From: Omnitrophica bacterium GWA2_41_15
GTDB lineage: Bacteria; Omnitrophota; Gorgyraeia; Gygaellales; UBA12090
DNA length: 41,406 bases
Reading direction: 5' to 3'
NCBI GenBank assembly: GCA_919901925.1
Contig: CAKKQA010000067.1
Location: 1,212-42,617, forward strand
The notes below the pieces were generated by a model. The model saw only the letters and a program-made list of their open reading frames with translations. It searched no databases and was not told where the DNA came from. Each line of letters starts with the position of its first letter. Position 1 is the first letter of the stretch. Positions 1-7,197 of this stretch are shown in pieces. A program made the position numbers and the translations under genes.

Positions 1-797
1 TGTTCTTTTGCTTGTTCTTGAAGCGCTGCTGTATTAGAGATATTTTTAAGCTGTTCGAGAGAATATTTCGATAGCTTTTGCCTTAAATCCTTGATAACCT
101 CTTTCATCCCTTCCTGCATAAGGTCGGTATAACTATTTAGATCTGTGCCCCAGTTATAATATAAACCTTGGATAACGGTCTTCTCTTTATCAAATGCGTA
201 CGACCAGATCAAATCGCCGCTTTTGTTGTTTTTAAGGTATAGGTTAATATCGAGTTTGTTATAAGATGAACCCGCTGGCAGGCCAAAACACCACAAAGCC
301 GGCCCCAGAAAAGATATGCCATAAGAATATGTCTTGCCTTCGTAAAGAGTAGAAACAATATCACCGCTGAGCACAAAATCCGCGTTTGCATTCTGCTGGC
401 CGCTGATCAATACAACATTATCAAAAATCTTGGCATCCTGAAGCTCTTTGAAGAAAACTTCTGAAAGGCCTTTGGCAAGGTCAAACTTATAGGCGTTTAC
501 CGTATTAAACATCTTCGCGTCTTCAGGGCGCTCATACTGGATAGTGCCATAAGGCATCAAAGGAATCAAATACCTATAGACGCTTCCGTAGTTATTGTAA
601 TTACCCCGCTTCTCGTTGAAAGGAAACACAGCGACTGTTATCGGGTAATTTTTCTGCTGGACAGCGGCCTGAAAGGCTTTCTCGCGCTCGGTGTTAACAA
701 ATGGCACATGCTTGCTTACAGTCGCGCAACCGGAAAATAAAAATACCGCGGCCGCAATCACAGACGATGCTAAAAATGTTATATTACTTTTGTTCAT
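1..797 (-). CDS. Putative lipoprotein of unknown function (3' end missing)
   Basis: An open frame of 265 codons runs from an ATG at 797 off the left edge of the window without a stop. The N-terminus is a bacterial lipoprotein signal: Lys at residue 4, a hydrophobic stretch at about 7-21, then a lipobox LFSGC with the acylated Cys at residue 24. The mature part begins with a segment containing ITVAVFPFNEKRG, a beta-strand style seen in outer-membrane-associated lipoproteins of the LpoB/GNA1162 kind. I cannot assign it to a family. The visible C-terminal part is rich in Lys, Gln and Leu and looks helical. It probably acts in the periplasm, anchored to a membrane. No clear Shine-Dalgarno precedes the ATG. 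It is the last gene of the minus-strand run seen here. Confidence 0.8.
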   Translation of the reverse strand, partial: MNKSNITFLASSVIAAAVFLFSGCATVSKHVPFVNTEREKAFQAAVQQKNYPITVAVFPFNEKRGNYNNYGSVYRYLIPLMPYGTIQYERPEDAKMFNTVNAYKFDLAKGLSEVFFKELQDAKIFDNVVLISGQQNANADFVLSGDIVSTLYEGKTYSYGISFLGPALWCFGLPAGSSYNKLDINLYLKNNKSGDLIWSYAFDKEKTVIQGLYYNWGTDLNSYTDLMQEGMKEVIKDLRQKLSKYSLEQLKNISNTAALQEQAKE

Positions 798-845
798 ATA
801 TTTATTCGCTTCTGCCACAAGCTAACCTCTGTAAAAGCTGCTTTT

Positions 846-902
846 GCAGGGGCTTGATTTATTAAGCCCGTTCTCGTCGGGCGCCATAAATGGCGCCCCT
901 AC
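846..902. repeat. GTAGGGG/CCCCTAC-type hairpin repeat
   Basis: This is a palindromic intergenic element. The core at 879-898 is an inverted repeat of GGGCGCC around ATAAAT, and the end is CCCCTAC. The left part (GCAGGGGCTTGATTTATTAA) is a second hairpin. The same core and ends recur at 10269-10292 and 10331-10375, so this is a dispersed repeat family rather than a gene-specific terminator. Confidence 0.85.
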
Positions 903-907
903 AATTA

Positions 908-1138
908 TTATTCAATTTCCGCCAGGGCTTCGCCCACCTTAACTGACTGGCCTTCTAAAAAGAATATCTTCTTTAATTTACCGGATGCCGGCGACGGAAG
1001 GTTAAAAGCCGCCTTATCTGTAGTAAGCTCAACAAGGTCATCCTTTTCTTTAACTTCCTGTCCGGCTTGAAAATACCAATAAGAAACTGTTGCCTTGGTA
1101 ATGCCTTCGCCTAGTTCTGGTAATATTACTTTTGCCAT
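908..1138 (-). CDS. Free-standing lipoyl domain (E2-type biotin/lipoyl attachment protein)
   Basis: This 76-residue protein is a single lipoyl domain of the 2-oxoacid dehydrogenase E2 type. It opens with the signature PELGEGI and carries the lipoylation motif TTDKA with the target lysine at residue 42. Lipoylated E2 domains are the swinging arms of 2-oxoacid dehydrogenase complexes. Here there is no peripheral-subunit-binding domain and no acyltransferase domain. The start has a good ribosome binding site (AGAGG). It lies 11 bp after lipB and two genes after lpd, so it is plausibly modified by LipB and reoxidised by Lpd. It ends exactly at the domain boundary, directly beside a dispersed repeat. 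It may therefore be a genuine stand-alone carrier or the remnant of a truncated E2 gene. Confidence 0.85.
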   Translation of the reverse strand: MAKVILPELGEGITKATVSYWYFQAGQEVKEKDDLVELTTDKAAFNLPSPASGKLKKIFFLEGQSVKVGEALAEIE

Positions 1139-1149
1139 CTTAAACCTCT

Positions 1150-1785
1150 TTAAGCCTTAAAAACCTCGCGAAACTTATGGATTAATACACCCTTCACTTT
1201 TTCTATATTCACGTTGTTTGGGCCCAAAATTTCAGTCATCGACGTCATCATTATATCCTGTCCGCATGGCCTTATCAAGGAAAATAAATCGAGATTGCCT
1301 CCTACATTAAGGCTTAAGCCGTGGCTGGTTACCCAGCGGCTCACAGAAATTCCTATTGAAGCAATTTTTTTATCTCCAACCCACACACCGGTGTTGTTTT
1401 CTTTCCTTATGCCCTTAATATGATACCCTCTTAACAAAAGCAGGATTGCCTCCTCCATCGCCCGAAGGAATTTGTGTAAATCGCGTTTCCATTGCCGCAA
1501 GGAAAAAATCGGATACACCACCAATTGGCCGGGGATATGCATTGTTACATCTCCCCCGCGGTGGACATTATAGGTGCTAATCCCCATTTTCATAAGAGCG
1601 TCTTGAGGCTTTAGGATGTTTTTTTCGTTTGCCTGCCTTCCTAAAGTAATAACCGGATTATGCTCGCATAAAATCAACGTGCTAATTTTTACCCCGGAAG
1701 ACACTTCGCAAACAAGCCTATTCTGTATAGCAAGCGCTTCGGAATAATCAACTAAACCTAAATCCAAAATATCGAAACTAAACAT
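1150..1785 (-). CDS. lipB: Octanoyl-[acyl-carrier-protein]:protein N-octanoyltransferase LipB
   Basis: LipB moves octanoate from acyl-ACP to lipoyl domains, the first step of lipoate synthesis. The family motifs are present: RGGDVTMHIPGQLVVYP at about residues 76-92 (usually VTYHGPGQ, so Tyr and Gly are replaced by Met and Ile), the KIASIGI segment with catalytic Lys141, HGLSLNV, and RPCG with the acyl-accepting Cys174. I place the start at ATG 1785, which gives 211 aa. A longer frame from a GTG at 1866 would begin inside an inverted repeat and encode Pro/Trp-rich residues unlike LipB. No Shine-Dalgarno is visible at 1785 because the repeat sits directly upstream. No lipA is seen in the window. 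Confidence 0.92.
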   Translation of the reverse strand: MFSFDILDLGLVDYSEALAIQNRLVCEVSSGVKISTLILCEHNPVITLGRQANEKNILKPQDALMKMGISTYNVHRGGDVTMHIPGQLVVYPIFSLRQWKRDLHKFLRAMEEAILLLLRGYHIKGIRKENNTGVWVGDKKIASIGISVSRWVTSHGLSLNVGGNLDLFSLIRPCGQDIMMTSMTEILGPNNVNIEKVKGVLIHKFREVFKA

Positions 1786-1790
1786 GATTA

Positions 1791-1895
1791 TGGGGTCAGG
1801 TCCAAAACAACCGTGGGACCAGGTCCAAAACACGGTTGGAAAGTGTCCCCGCCTAGGTGGGGACACTTTCGCCGGTTAATTTGGACCTGACCCCA
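1791..1895. repeat. Nested inverted repeat with TGGGGTCAGGTCC ends
   Basis: Perfect 16-bp outer arms lie at 1791-1806 and 1880-1895 (TGGGGTCAGGTCCAAA and its complement). Perfect 11-bp inner arms lie at 1840-1850 and 1859-1869 (AAAGTGTCCCC and its complement). The element fills the gap between the lpd stop and the lipB start. Ends of this sequence resemble REP-like elements mobilised in trans by RAYT (TnpA_REP) transposases. That link is from memory of similar repeats and no transposase is present here. Confidence 0.8.
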
Positions 1896-1898
1896 CGG

Positions 1899-3200
1899 TT
1901 AAATTGTACCTGTCCCTGATAGAAGAGTTTCTAAAATTCCCTCTGAAACAGTAGGGTGAGCGAAAATCGTGTCTTTTAGCTGACTTGTTTTTAATGAATT
2001 TTTGATAGCGACGGTTAAAACGTGGATGATCTCTGTTGCCCGCGGGCCGATTATGACACTGCCGACGATAAAATCATTCTTGTCTGAAATAATTTTAATA
2101 AAACCTTCGCTTTCATCCAAAACATGCGCCATTCCCAGAGAAAGAAAATCCAGCCTTTTGACGGTTATTTCGCCGTAATTCTTTCTCGCTTCTTCTTCGC
2201 TTAAGCCAACAGCCGCGATTTCCGGATTAGAATATATTCCGCTTGGGGCCGCCCTGTAATCAGCCTTTTCTGTATTAGCGTTTAATATATTTTTGACTGC
2301 CAGCCTGCCTTCGTAACTTGCGACATGCGCCAAAAGATAACCGCCGATACAATCTCCTGCCGCGTAAATATTCGGGATATTCGTCTGTAAATATTCATTA
2401 ACTAATATTTTAGAGCGCTCTTTTTTAATTTCCATATCCCCGAGGCAATCGCAAACAGGCGCCCTGCCAACACAAAGCAAAACCTTTTCATAATTCTCAA
2501 AATTAACTTTTGTGGCGTCGGTACTCAAAGATATTTTTACGCCTTTTTTCTTTAATATGGTTTCTAGTTTCCTGGCCGCTTCTTTATCCGTTCCCGGAAG
2601 CAGGTTCGCGGTAAGTTCACATATTTCTACCGACGAACCCAGAGTAGAAAATATCTCGGCAAACTCACAGCCTATTACTCCTCCGCCGATAATAAGGATA
2701 CTTTTCGGCACGGCAACAATCTGTAAAGCTTCTCGGCTAGAAATAATTTTTTGCCCGTCAAATTTAATTGTCGGAAGCTCTATCGGCTTTGAACCGGTGG
2801 CTATTAAAATATATTTCGTGCCTAATAATTGCCCCGCCACTTCTATTCTTTGCGGGTTGGAAATTTTCGCGCTGCCGCGGATAAGATCGATTTTATTGGC
2901 CTTAATCAAAAACTCAAGGCCGTTTTTGAGTTTATTAACAACTTCTTCTTTTCTTTTGATAAGCTGTGGCAAATCTACCAAAGCGCCGGTAGTATTTATG
3001 GCAAATTTCTGGGATTTTTTAATCTGTGAAAATAATTTTGTGGTGTTAAGGATTGTTTTGGTAGGGATACAACCGTAATTAAGGCAAGTTCCGCCTAAAG
3101 CGTCGTTCTCGATAAGGGCGGTCTTTAGGCCGTGCTTAGCCGCGTATTCCGCCGCGCTAAACCCCGCCCATCCCGCGCCGATAACAATTAGGTCGTACAT
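1899..3200 (-). CDS. lpd: Dihydrolipoyl dehydrogenase (E3)
   Basis: E3 is an FAD- and NAD-dependent disulfide oxidoreductase that reoxidises dihydrolipoyl groups. An N-terminal FAD-binding GAGWAG motif (residues 8-13) is followed by the redox disulfide GGTCLNYGC with Cys39 and Cys44. An NAD-binding GGGVIG motif is in the middle, a second FAD motif (AAGDC) follows, and the C-terminal catalytic dyad is HPTVSE with His415 and Glu420. At 433 aa it is shorter than the usual 460-475. It lies with lipB and a lipoyl domain, which supports a lipoyl substrate over glutathione or mercury. No Shine-Dalgarno is evident, and a 23-bp hairpin sits just upstream. Confidence 0.93.
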   Translation of the reverse strand: MYDLIVIGAGWAGFSAAEYAAKHGLKTALIENDALGGTCLNYGCIPTKTILNTTKLFSQIKKSQKFAINTTGALVDLPQLIKRKEEVVNKLKNGLEFLIKANKIDLIRGSAKISNPQRIEVAGQLLGTKYILIATGSKPIELPTIKFDGQKIISSREALQIVAVPKSILIIGGGVIGCEFAEIFSTLGSSVEICELTANLLPGTDKEAARKLETILKKKGVKISLSTDATKVNFENYEKVLLCVGRAPVCDCLGDMEIKKERSKILVNEYLQTNIPNIYAAGDCIGGYLLAHVASYEGRLAVKNILNANTEKADYRAAPSGIYSNPEIAAVGLSEEEARKNYGEITVKRLDFLSLGMAHVLDESEGFIKIISDKNDFIVGSVIIGPRATEIIHVLTVAIKNSLKTSQLKDTIFAHPTVSEGILETLLSGTGTI

Positions 3201-3212
3201 AGGAGCGCCGCA

Positions 3213-3260
3213 AAACTGAACTCGGAGGTCCGCAAGATTGCGGACCTCCGAGTTCAGTTT
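3213..3260. repeat. Perfect 23-bp stem hairpin between mdh and lpd
   Basis: The arms at 3213-3235 and 3238-3260 are perfectly complementary with a 2-nt centre. It starts a few bases after the mdh stop and ends about 12 bp before the lpd ATG. On the transcribed strand it is followed by only four T residues, so an intrinsic terminator is weakly supported. A dispersed palindromic repeat or an RNA-processing site is equally possible. Confidence 0.85.
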
Positions 3261-3264
3261 ATGG

Positions 3265-4182
3265 TTATGATAAAACTTTGAGTTGAGCGCGGATGGTTTC
3301 TGCGGACTGCGCGAAAGCTTCTTTTTCCTGCGCGTTTAGCTCCAATTCGATTATCTTTTCCACTCCGGATTTCCCGATACAAGCAGGCACGCCGAGATAA
3401 AGCCCTTGGACGCCGTACTCACCGTCTAAATAAGCGCAAACACCGATAACGCGTTTTTCATCTTTAGCAATCGCGCTTATGATTTCCACAGTCGCCATTG
3501 CCGGAGCAAAATAGGCGCTTCCTGAACCCAAAGCCGCGACAATCGACGCGCCCCTATCCACTGTTTCCTGCTTTAGCCGCGCCGCGTCTAGAGGCGAAAC
3601 CAAAGCATCCAGGCTTTTACCGGAAACTTTTGTCAGGCGGCCTAACGGCAACATCGCCTGTCCGTGGCTGGCAACAACTACCGGCTCTATGTTTTTTACA
3701 GAAGCATTCAACGCCTGATGTATCAAATTCGCGAATCGTCCCGCGTCAAGGCTTACTCCCATCCCGAAAACCCGTTTTTTATCAAATCCGGTAAACTTGT
3801 AAACCAGAGAAACCATAAGATCGACGGGATTAGTGATAGTAATAACAATAGGATTATTAGTGAACTCCTTTATTTTCAAAGAAACGTCGCGAATAATTCC
3901 GGAGTTTATCTTTAAAAGGTCATCACGGGTCATCCCGGGTTTACGGGCGAGGCCCGCGGTAATCACAACTATGTCGGAATTCTTTAAAAGAGAAAAATCA
4001 TCGCTTCCCTCTATCAGGCAATCTTGTTTACAAAGAGAAGCGAAATCCTGTAAATCCAAAGCCTTGCCTTTTGCTAAGCCCTTGGCGACGTCTAATAATA
4101 AACAATCGCCGATGCCTTCTTTTACAAGAAGCATGGCGATTTGTCCGCCGACGTTACCCGCGCCGATTATTGTGACTTTCAT
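3265..4182 (-). CDS. mdh: Malate dehydrogenase (LDH-like)
   Basis: This enzyme interconverts malate and oxaloacetate with NAD. The N-terminal Rossmann motif is GAGNVGG (residues 7-13), with Asp31 after beta-2 favouring NAD. The substrate loop GLARKPGMTR has Arg80 in the position that distinguishes malate from lactate dehydrogenase, plus Arg86. The catalytic pair is Asp146 with Arg149 (SLDAGR) and His173. The His motif reads SHGQAM rather than the usual GHGD. The length of 305 aa is typical of the MDH-3 group. It follows the isocitrate dehydrogenase gene after an octamer array, and a hairpin follows its stop. Confidence 0.92.
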   Translation of the reverse strand: MKVTIIGAGNVGGQIAMLLVKEGIGDCLLLDVAKGLAKGKALDLQDFASLCKQDCLIEGSDDFSLLKNSDIVVITAGLARKPGMTRDDLLKINSGIIRDVSLKIKEFTNNPIVITITNPVDLMVSLVYKFTGFDKKRVFGMGVSLDAGRFANLIHQALNASVKNIEPVVVASHGQAMLPLGRLTKVSGKSLDALVSPLDAARLKQETVDRGASIVAALGSGSAYFAPAMATVEIISAIAKDEKRVIGVCAYLDGEYGVQGLYLGVPACIGKSGVEKIIELELNAQEKEAFAQSAETIRAQLKVLS

Positions 4183-4193
4183 CGCTATTGTTT

Positions 4194-4268
4194 GTTTACC
4201 GGTTTGCCGGTTGGCCAGTTAGCCGGTTTAAAAACAGACAAACTGGTAAACTGGCAAACAGGCTAACT
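4194..4268. repeat. Octamer inverted array 1 (idh/mdh gap)
   Basis: The left arm consists of 8-bp units of the form GTTTACCG, GTTTGCCG, GTTGGCCA, GTTAGCCG. A short A-rich core follows, then the right arm of complementary units (AACTGGTA, AACTGGCA, AACAGGCT, AACTA). It is the first of eight such arrays in the window. The right arm supplies the TAG stop codon of the isocitrate dehydrogenase gene, and the left arm ends about 12 bp before the mdh start. Confidence 0.9.
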
Positions 4269-5355
4269 AACCCCTCTTAAGCCTATCGATTATCGCCTCT
4301 GCCATTTGCTGCGTCCCGACTGCTGTCGGGTCATTACGGTCCGCTTTCAAATCATAAGTCACATACTTACCTTCCCGAATAACATCCGATACGGCCATTT
4401 CCAGGGCGTTTGCCGCTTTCGTTTCTCCGATATGCCTTAATAACAACACCCCGGACAAAATTGTCGCTGTGGGATTGACTTTGTTTAAACCTGCATATTT
4501 CGGCGCCGCTCCGTGCACCGGCTCAAAAAGGGCGATGTTCTTTCCAATGTTTGCTCCCGGAGCCAGCCCCAATCCGCCGATAAGCCCTGCGCCTAAATCC
4601 GAAATAATATCGCCGTAAAGATTTGGCAGGACAAGGACGTCAAAGTTCCTGGGATTCTTAACCAACTGCATAGAAAGATTATCCACTATCGCGTCTTCAA
4701 AAGCTATTTTTCCGGCATATTTCTTTGCCACCTTTCGCGCCGTTTCAAGAAATAACCCGTCAGTGAATTTCATTATATTCGCTTTATGCACGGCTGTTAC
4801 TTTTTTACGGTCATTCTTGACGGCGTATTCAAAAGCAAATTCAACGATCCTCTTTGAGCACTTAGGAGAAATCGGCTTTATCGAAATTGCCGAATCATGG
4901 TCAATCTTTTTCGGCTGAAGCTTTTCAATTAAACTAATAAGTTTTTTAGCCGCGGGCTTTTTACTTTCAAACTCTATCCCCGCGTATAAATCTTCCGTAT
5001 TTTCCCTGACAATCACAAAATCTACATTTTGATATCGCGAGACTACGCCGGGAATAGATTTTATCGGCCGAAGGCAGGCAAATAAATCCAATTCCTGGCG
5101 AAGCGCTACATTTACCGAACGAAAGCCGGTGCCAACAGGCGTGATTATCGGGCCTTTAATCGCCAGCTTATTTTTACGGATAGATTTTAAAACATAATCC
5201 GGCAAGGGCGTGTTATATTGCTCCAAAGCGGCAGAACCAGCGATAACTTCTTCCCATTGGAATTTTACCCCTGTTGCCTCAAGGCATTTCTTGGCGGCTA
5301 AAGCGACTTCAGGGCCAATACCATCTCCGGGAATCAATGTGACTTTATATGACAT
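4267..5355 (-). CDS. icd: Isocitrate dehydrogenase, probably NADP-dependent
   Basis: A member of the isocitrate/isopropylmalate dehydrogenase family, 362 aa, oxidatively decarboxylating isocitrate to 2-oxoglutarate. The substrate region has FRSVNVALRQELDLFACLRP, giving Ser80, Asn82, Arg86 and Arg96 as in isocitrate rather than isopropylmalate or homoisocitrate enzymes. Arg117 and Tyr124 (VRENTEDLYAG) are also present. Metal-binding Asp residues lie in NLYGDIISDLGAG. The cofactor loop HGAAPKYAGLNKVNP keeps the Lys-Tyr...Val set of E. coli NADP-ICDH, although the residue matching its Arg395 is Ala, so cofactor preference is an inference. The start has a good ribosome binding site (GGAAGG). The stop lies in the octamer array shared with the mdh gap. 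Confidence 0.88.
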   Translation of the reverse strand: MSYKVTLIPGDGIGPEVALAAKKCLEATGVKFQWEEVIAGSAALEQYNTPLPDYVLKSIRKNKLAIKGPIITPVGTGFRSVNVALRQELDLFACLRPIKSIPGVVSRYQNVDFVIVRENTEDLYAGIEFESKKPAAKKLISLIEKLQPKKIDHDSAISIKPISPKCSKRIVEFAFEYAVKNDRKKVTAVHKANIMKFTDGLFLETARKVAKKYAGKIAFEDAIVDNLSMQLVKNPRNFDVLVLPNLYGDIISDLGAGLIGGLGLAPGANIGKNIALFEPVHGAAPKYAGLNKVNPTATILSGVLLLRHIGETKAANALEMAVSDVIREGKYVTYDLKADRNDPTAVGTQQMAEAIIDRLKRG

Positions 5356-5365
5356 GTTTTCCTTC

Positions 5366-5472
5366 CGTCATTGCGAGGAGCTTTTATTTGGTTACGGCGA
5401 CGAAGCAATCTCGTTTTAAAAACAGGATTGCTTCGTCACAGATATGCCAAGTGAGGGTTCCTCGCAATGACG
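5366..5472. repeat. GTCATTGCGAGG palindromic element, copy A
   Basis: A roughly 106-bp near-palindrome. The outer ends are CGTCATTGCGAGGAGC and its counterpart GGTTCCTCGCAATGACG. The inner arms are GACGAAGCAATCTCG and AGGATTGCTTCGTC. The same structure recurs at 6004-6110 (inverted orientation) and 13271-13376, with a half copy at 17992-18038. It is a MITE-like dispersed repeat in the gap between the LeuD-type gene and icd. Confidence 0.9.
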
Positions 5473-5483
5473 CTGTATAAACT

Positions 5484-5987
5484 TTACAACTCTATCTTTC
5501 CGTTATGCTTCTTAATATGATTCACTATTCCGCCGTCAGAAAGCAAAACCCGCATTATATTTGACAGCGGCTCTATTTTAATCTTCAGGTTTTGCGTTGA
5601 ATCCATAATACAAGACTCCTCCACATCAATCAATAACTTATCGTTTTCCTTAATGCCAGAGGTGTCCGCGGTAATCAAGGGCAATCCGATGTTAAATCCA
5701 TTACGGTAAAAAATCCTGGCGAATGATTTTGCCACCACGCAGGCTATTCCTGCCGCTTTAATGACTAACGGCGCCTGCTCGCGCGAAGAGCCCATGCCGA
5801 AGTTTTCTCCGGCGACAATAATCGATTCTCCGGCTTTTAGCTTCTTAGGAAAATCCGGGTCAATATCTTCCATTATATGCTTAGAAAGCTCTTTCATATC
5901 GGAAATAGCAAATTTATACCGCCCGGAAATTATAAAATCGGTATTGATATTGTCCGGCAATAAAACCGCGCTGCCTTCTATTTTCAT
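5484..5987 (-). CDS. leuD: 3-isopropylmalate dehydratase/aconitase-family small subunit (LeuD-type)
   Basis: A 167-aa swivel-domain subunit of a two-subunit hydro-lyase. The diagnostic GMGSSREQAP segment (residues about 64-73) and the AKSFARIFYRNGFN region match the archaeal-type LeuD2/HacB group. The substrate-selecting loop near residue 22 reads GRYKFA rather than the YLRT or YLVY patterns described for homoaconitase and isopropylmalate isomerase, so substrate cannot be read from it directly. No leuA or leuB homologue is nearby. The adjacent gene is an isocitrate dehydrogenase, which favours an aconitase role. The catalytic large subunit lies two genes upstream across pilT. Confidence 0.82.
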   Translation of the reverse strand: MKIEGSAVLLPDNINTDFIISGRYKFAISDMKELSKHIMEDIDPDFPKKLKAGESIIVAGENFGMGSSREQAPLVIKAAGIACVVAKSFARIFYRNGFNIGLPLITADTSGIKENDKLLIDVEESCIMDSTQNLKIKIEPLSNIMRVLLSDGGIVNHIKKHNGKIEL

Positions 5988-6003
5988 ATATTTTTAACCA
6001 CCT

Positions 6004-6110
6004 CGTCATTGCGAGGAACCCTCATTTGACATATCAGTGACGAAGCAATCTCGTTTTTAGAAACGGGATTGCTTCGTCGCTACAACCAAACGATAGCTCC
6101 TCGCAATGAC
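6004..6110. repeat. GTCATTGCGAGG palindromic element, copy B (inverted)
   Basis: Same element as 5366-5472 but in the opposite orientation: the GAGGAACCCTC side is on the left here and GAGCTCC side on the right. The inner arms GACGAAGCAATCTCG and GGGATTGCTTCGTC are conserved. It fills the pilT to leuD gap, so copies A and B flank the LeuD-type gene. Confidence 0.9.
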
Positions 6111-6126
6111 AAATTTTAATCTTTCT

Positions 6127-7182
6127 CTACTTCCTCATCATGTTTCTTAATTCTTCCGGATTCTTGGCCTTCTCCATAGCCGCTTCCATAGTTATAAACC
6201 CGGTTTCGTACAAATCCTTTAGCGACTTATCCATAGTATGCATACCGAATTGCCCGCCGGTTTGCATCATTGTGGGTATCTGCTCAATCTCTTGCTCCCT
6301 TATCAAATTGCGGATACCGGGGGTAGCAATCATAATCTCTGATGCCATAACCCTGGCTTTGCCATCTACCCGCGGAAGCAGCAACTGCGAAAGTACGCCC
6401 TGAAGGCAATCTGATAACTGCAGCTTGATCTGCCTCTGCTGATCCGACGGGAACACGTCGATAATCCTCTGGATAGTCTGAGGAGCATCGGGTGTATGCA
6501 ATGTCGCCAAAACCAAGTGGCCTGTTTCGGCTGCTGTCAAGGTTATCGCTATAGTCTCTAAATCGCGCATTTCACCGACGACAATGACATTGGGGTCCTG
6601 GCGCAGGGCATGGCGTAAGGCCGCGGCAAAAGACTTTGTGTCGCCGTAAACCTCGCGCTGTTTAATCACGCTTTTTTTATTGTGATGAACAAACTCTATC
6701 GGGTCCTCGATACAAAGTATCAACGATTCTCTTTCGCTGTTAATAAGGTCAACCATTGCCGCTAAAGTCGTAGTCTTACCGGCGCCAGTGGGCCCGGTAA
6801 CTAAAACCAATCCATTAGGCTTACGCGCTAAGGCCTCCGCTACCGGCGGAAGCATTAATTCCTGTATGGTAGGAATAGTCAAAGGCACTCTTCGAAATGC
6901 CGCTTCAACACAGCCCTTCTGAACATGCACATTAACCCTAAAGCGGTCTAACCCCGGAAGAGCAAGAGAAATGTCTAACTCTAATTCGCGTTCGAATTCT
7001 GTTTTCTGGTTATCGCTTAATAATGTATATATTAAACGTTTTAATTCGTCTTTATTTAACGGTTTTTGTTCGATGCGGGTCAGCCGGCCGTTAATCCTTA
7101 ATATTGGAGGTTCATTCTCTGTCAGATGCAGGTCTGACGCGGCTTTCTCAACTGTCAATGCTAACAGCTCCTTGATTTCCAT
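6127..7182 (-). CDS. pilT: Type IV pilus retraction ATPase PilT
   Basis: A hexameric secretion ATPase that powers type IV pilus retraction and twitching. The 351-aa protein has an N-terminal PAS-like domain, a Walker A GPTGAGKTTT at about residues 130-139, an Asp box (CIEDPIEF), a Walker B VIVVGEMRD, a His box (ATLHTPD), and the PilT-specific GIRNLIRE motif near the C-terminus. That last motif separates PilT from PilB and GspE. A strong ribosome binding site (GGGAGG) precedes the ATG. It sits 15 bp after the LeuC-type gene and before the LeuD-type gene, an unusual position inside a metabolic cluster. No other pilus genes are in the window. Confidence 0.95.
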   Translation of the reverse strand: MEIKELLALTVEKAASDLHLTENEPPILRINGRLTRIEQKPLNKDELKRLIYTLLSDNQKTEFERELELDISLALPGLDRFRVNVHVQKGCVEAAFRRVPLTIPTIQELMLPPVAEALARKPNGLVLVTGPTGAGKTTTLAAMVDLINSERESLILCIEDPIEFVHHNKKSVIKQREVYGDTKSFAAALRHALRQDPNVIVVGEMRDLETIAITLTAAETGHLVLATLHTPDAPQTIQRIIDVFPSDQQRQIKLQLSDCLQGVLSQLLLPRVDGKARVMASEIMIATPGIRNLIREQEIEQIPTMMQTGGQFGMHTMDKSLKDLYETGFITMEAAMEKAKNPEELRNMMRK

Positions 7183-7197
7183 ATTTCATCCTCCCTA

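Noticed and set aside
1786-1866. Longer LipB starting at GTG 1866
   Set aside because: The extra 27 residues come from an inverted repeat and do not resemble LipB; ATG 1785 begins the homologous region.
3213-3260. Intrinsic terminator between mdh and lpd
   Set aside because: The stem is strong but only four T residues follow on the transcribed strand, and similar hairpins occur in many gaps within co-directional genes.
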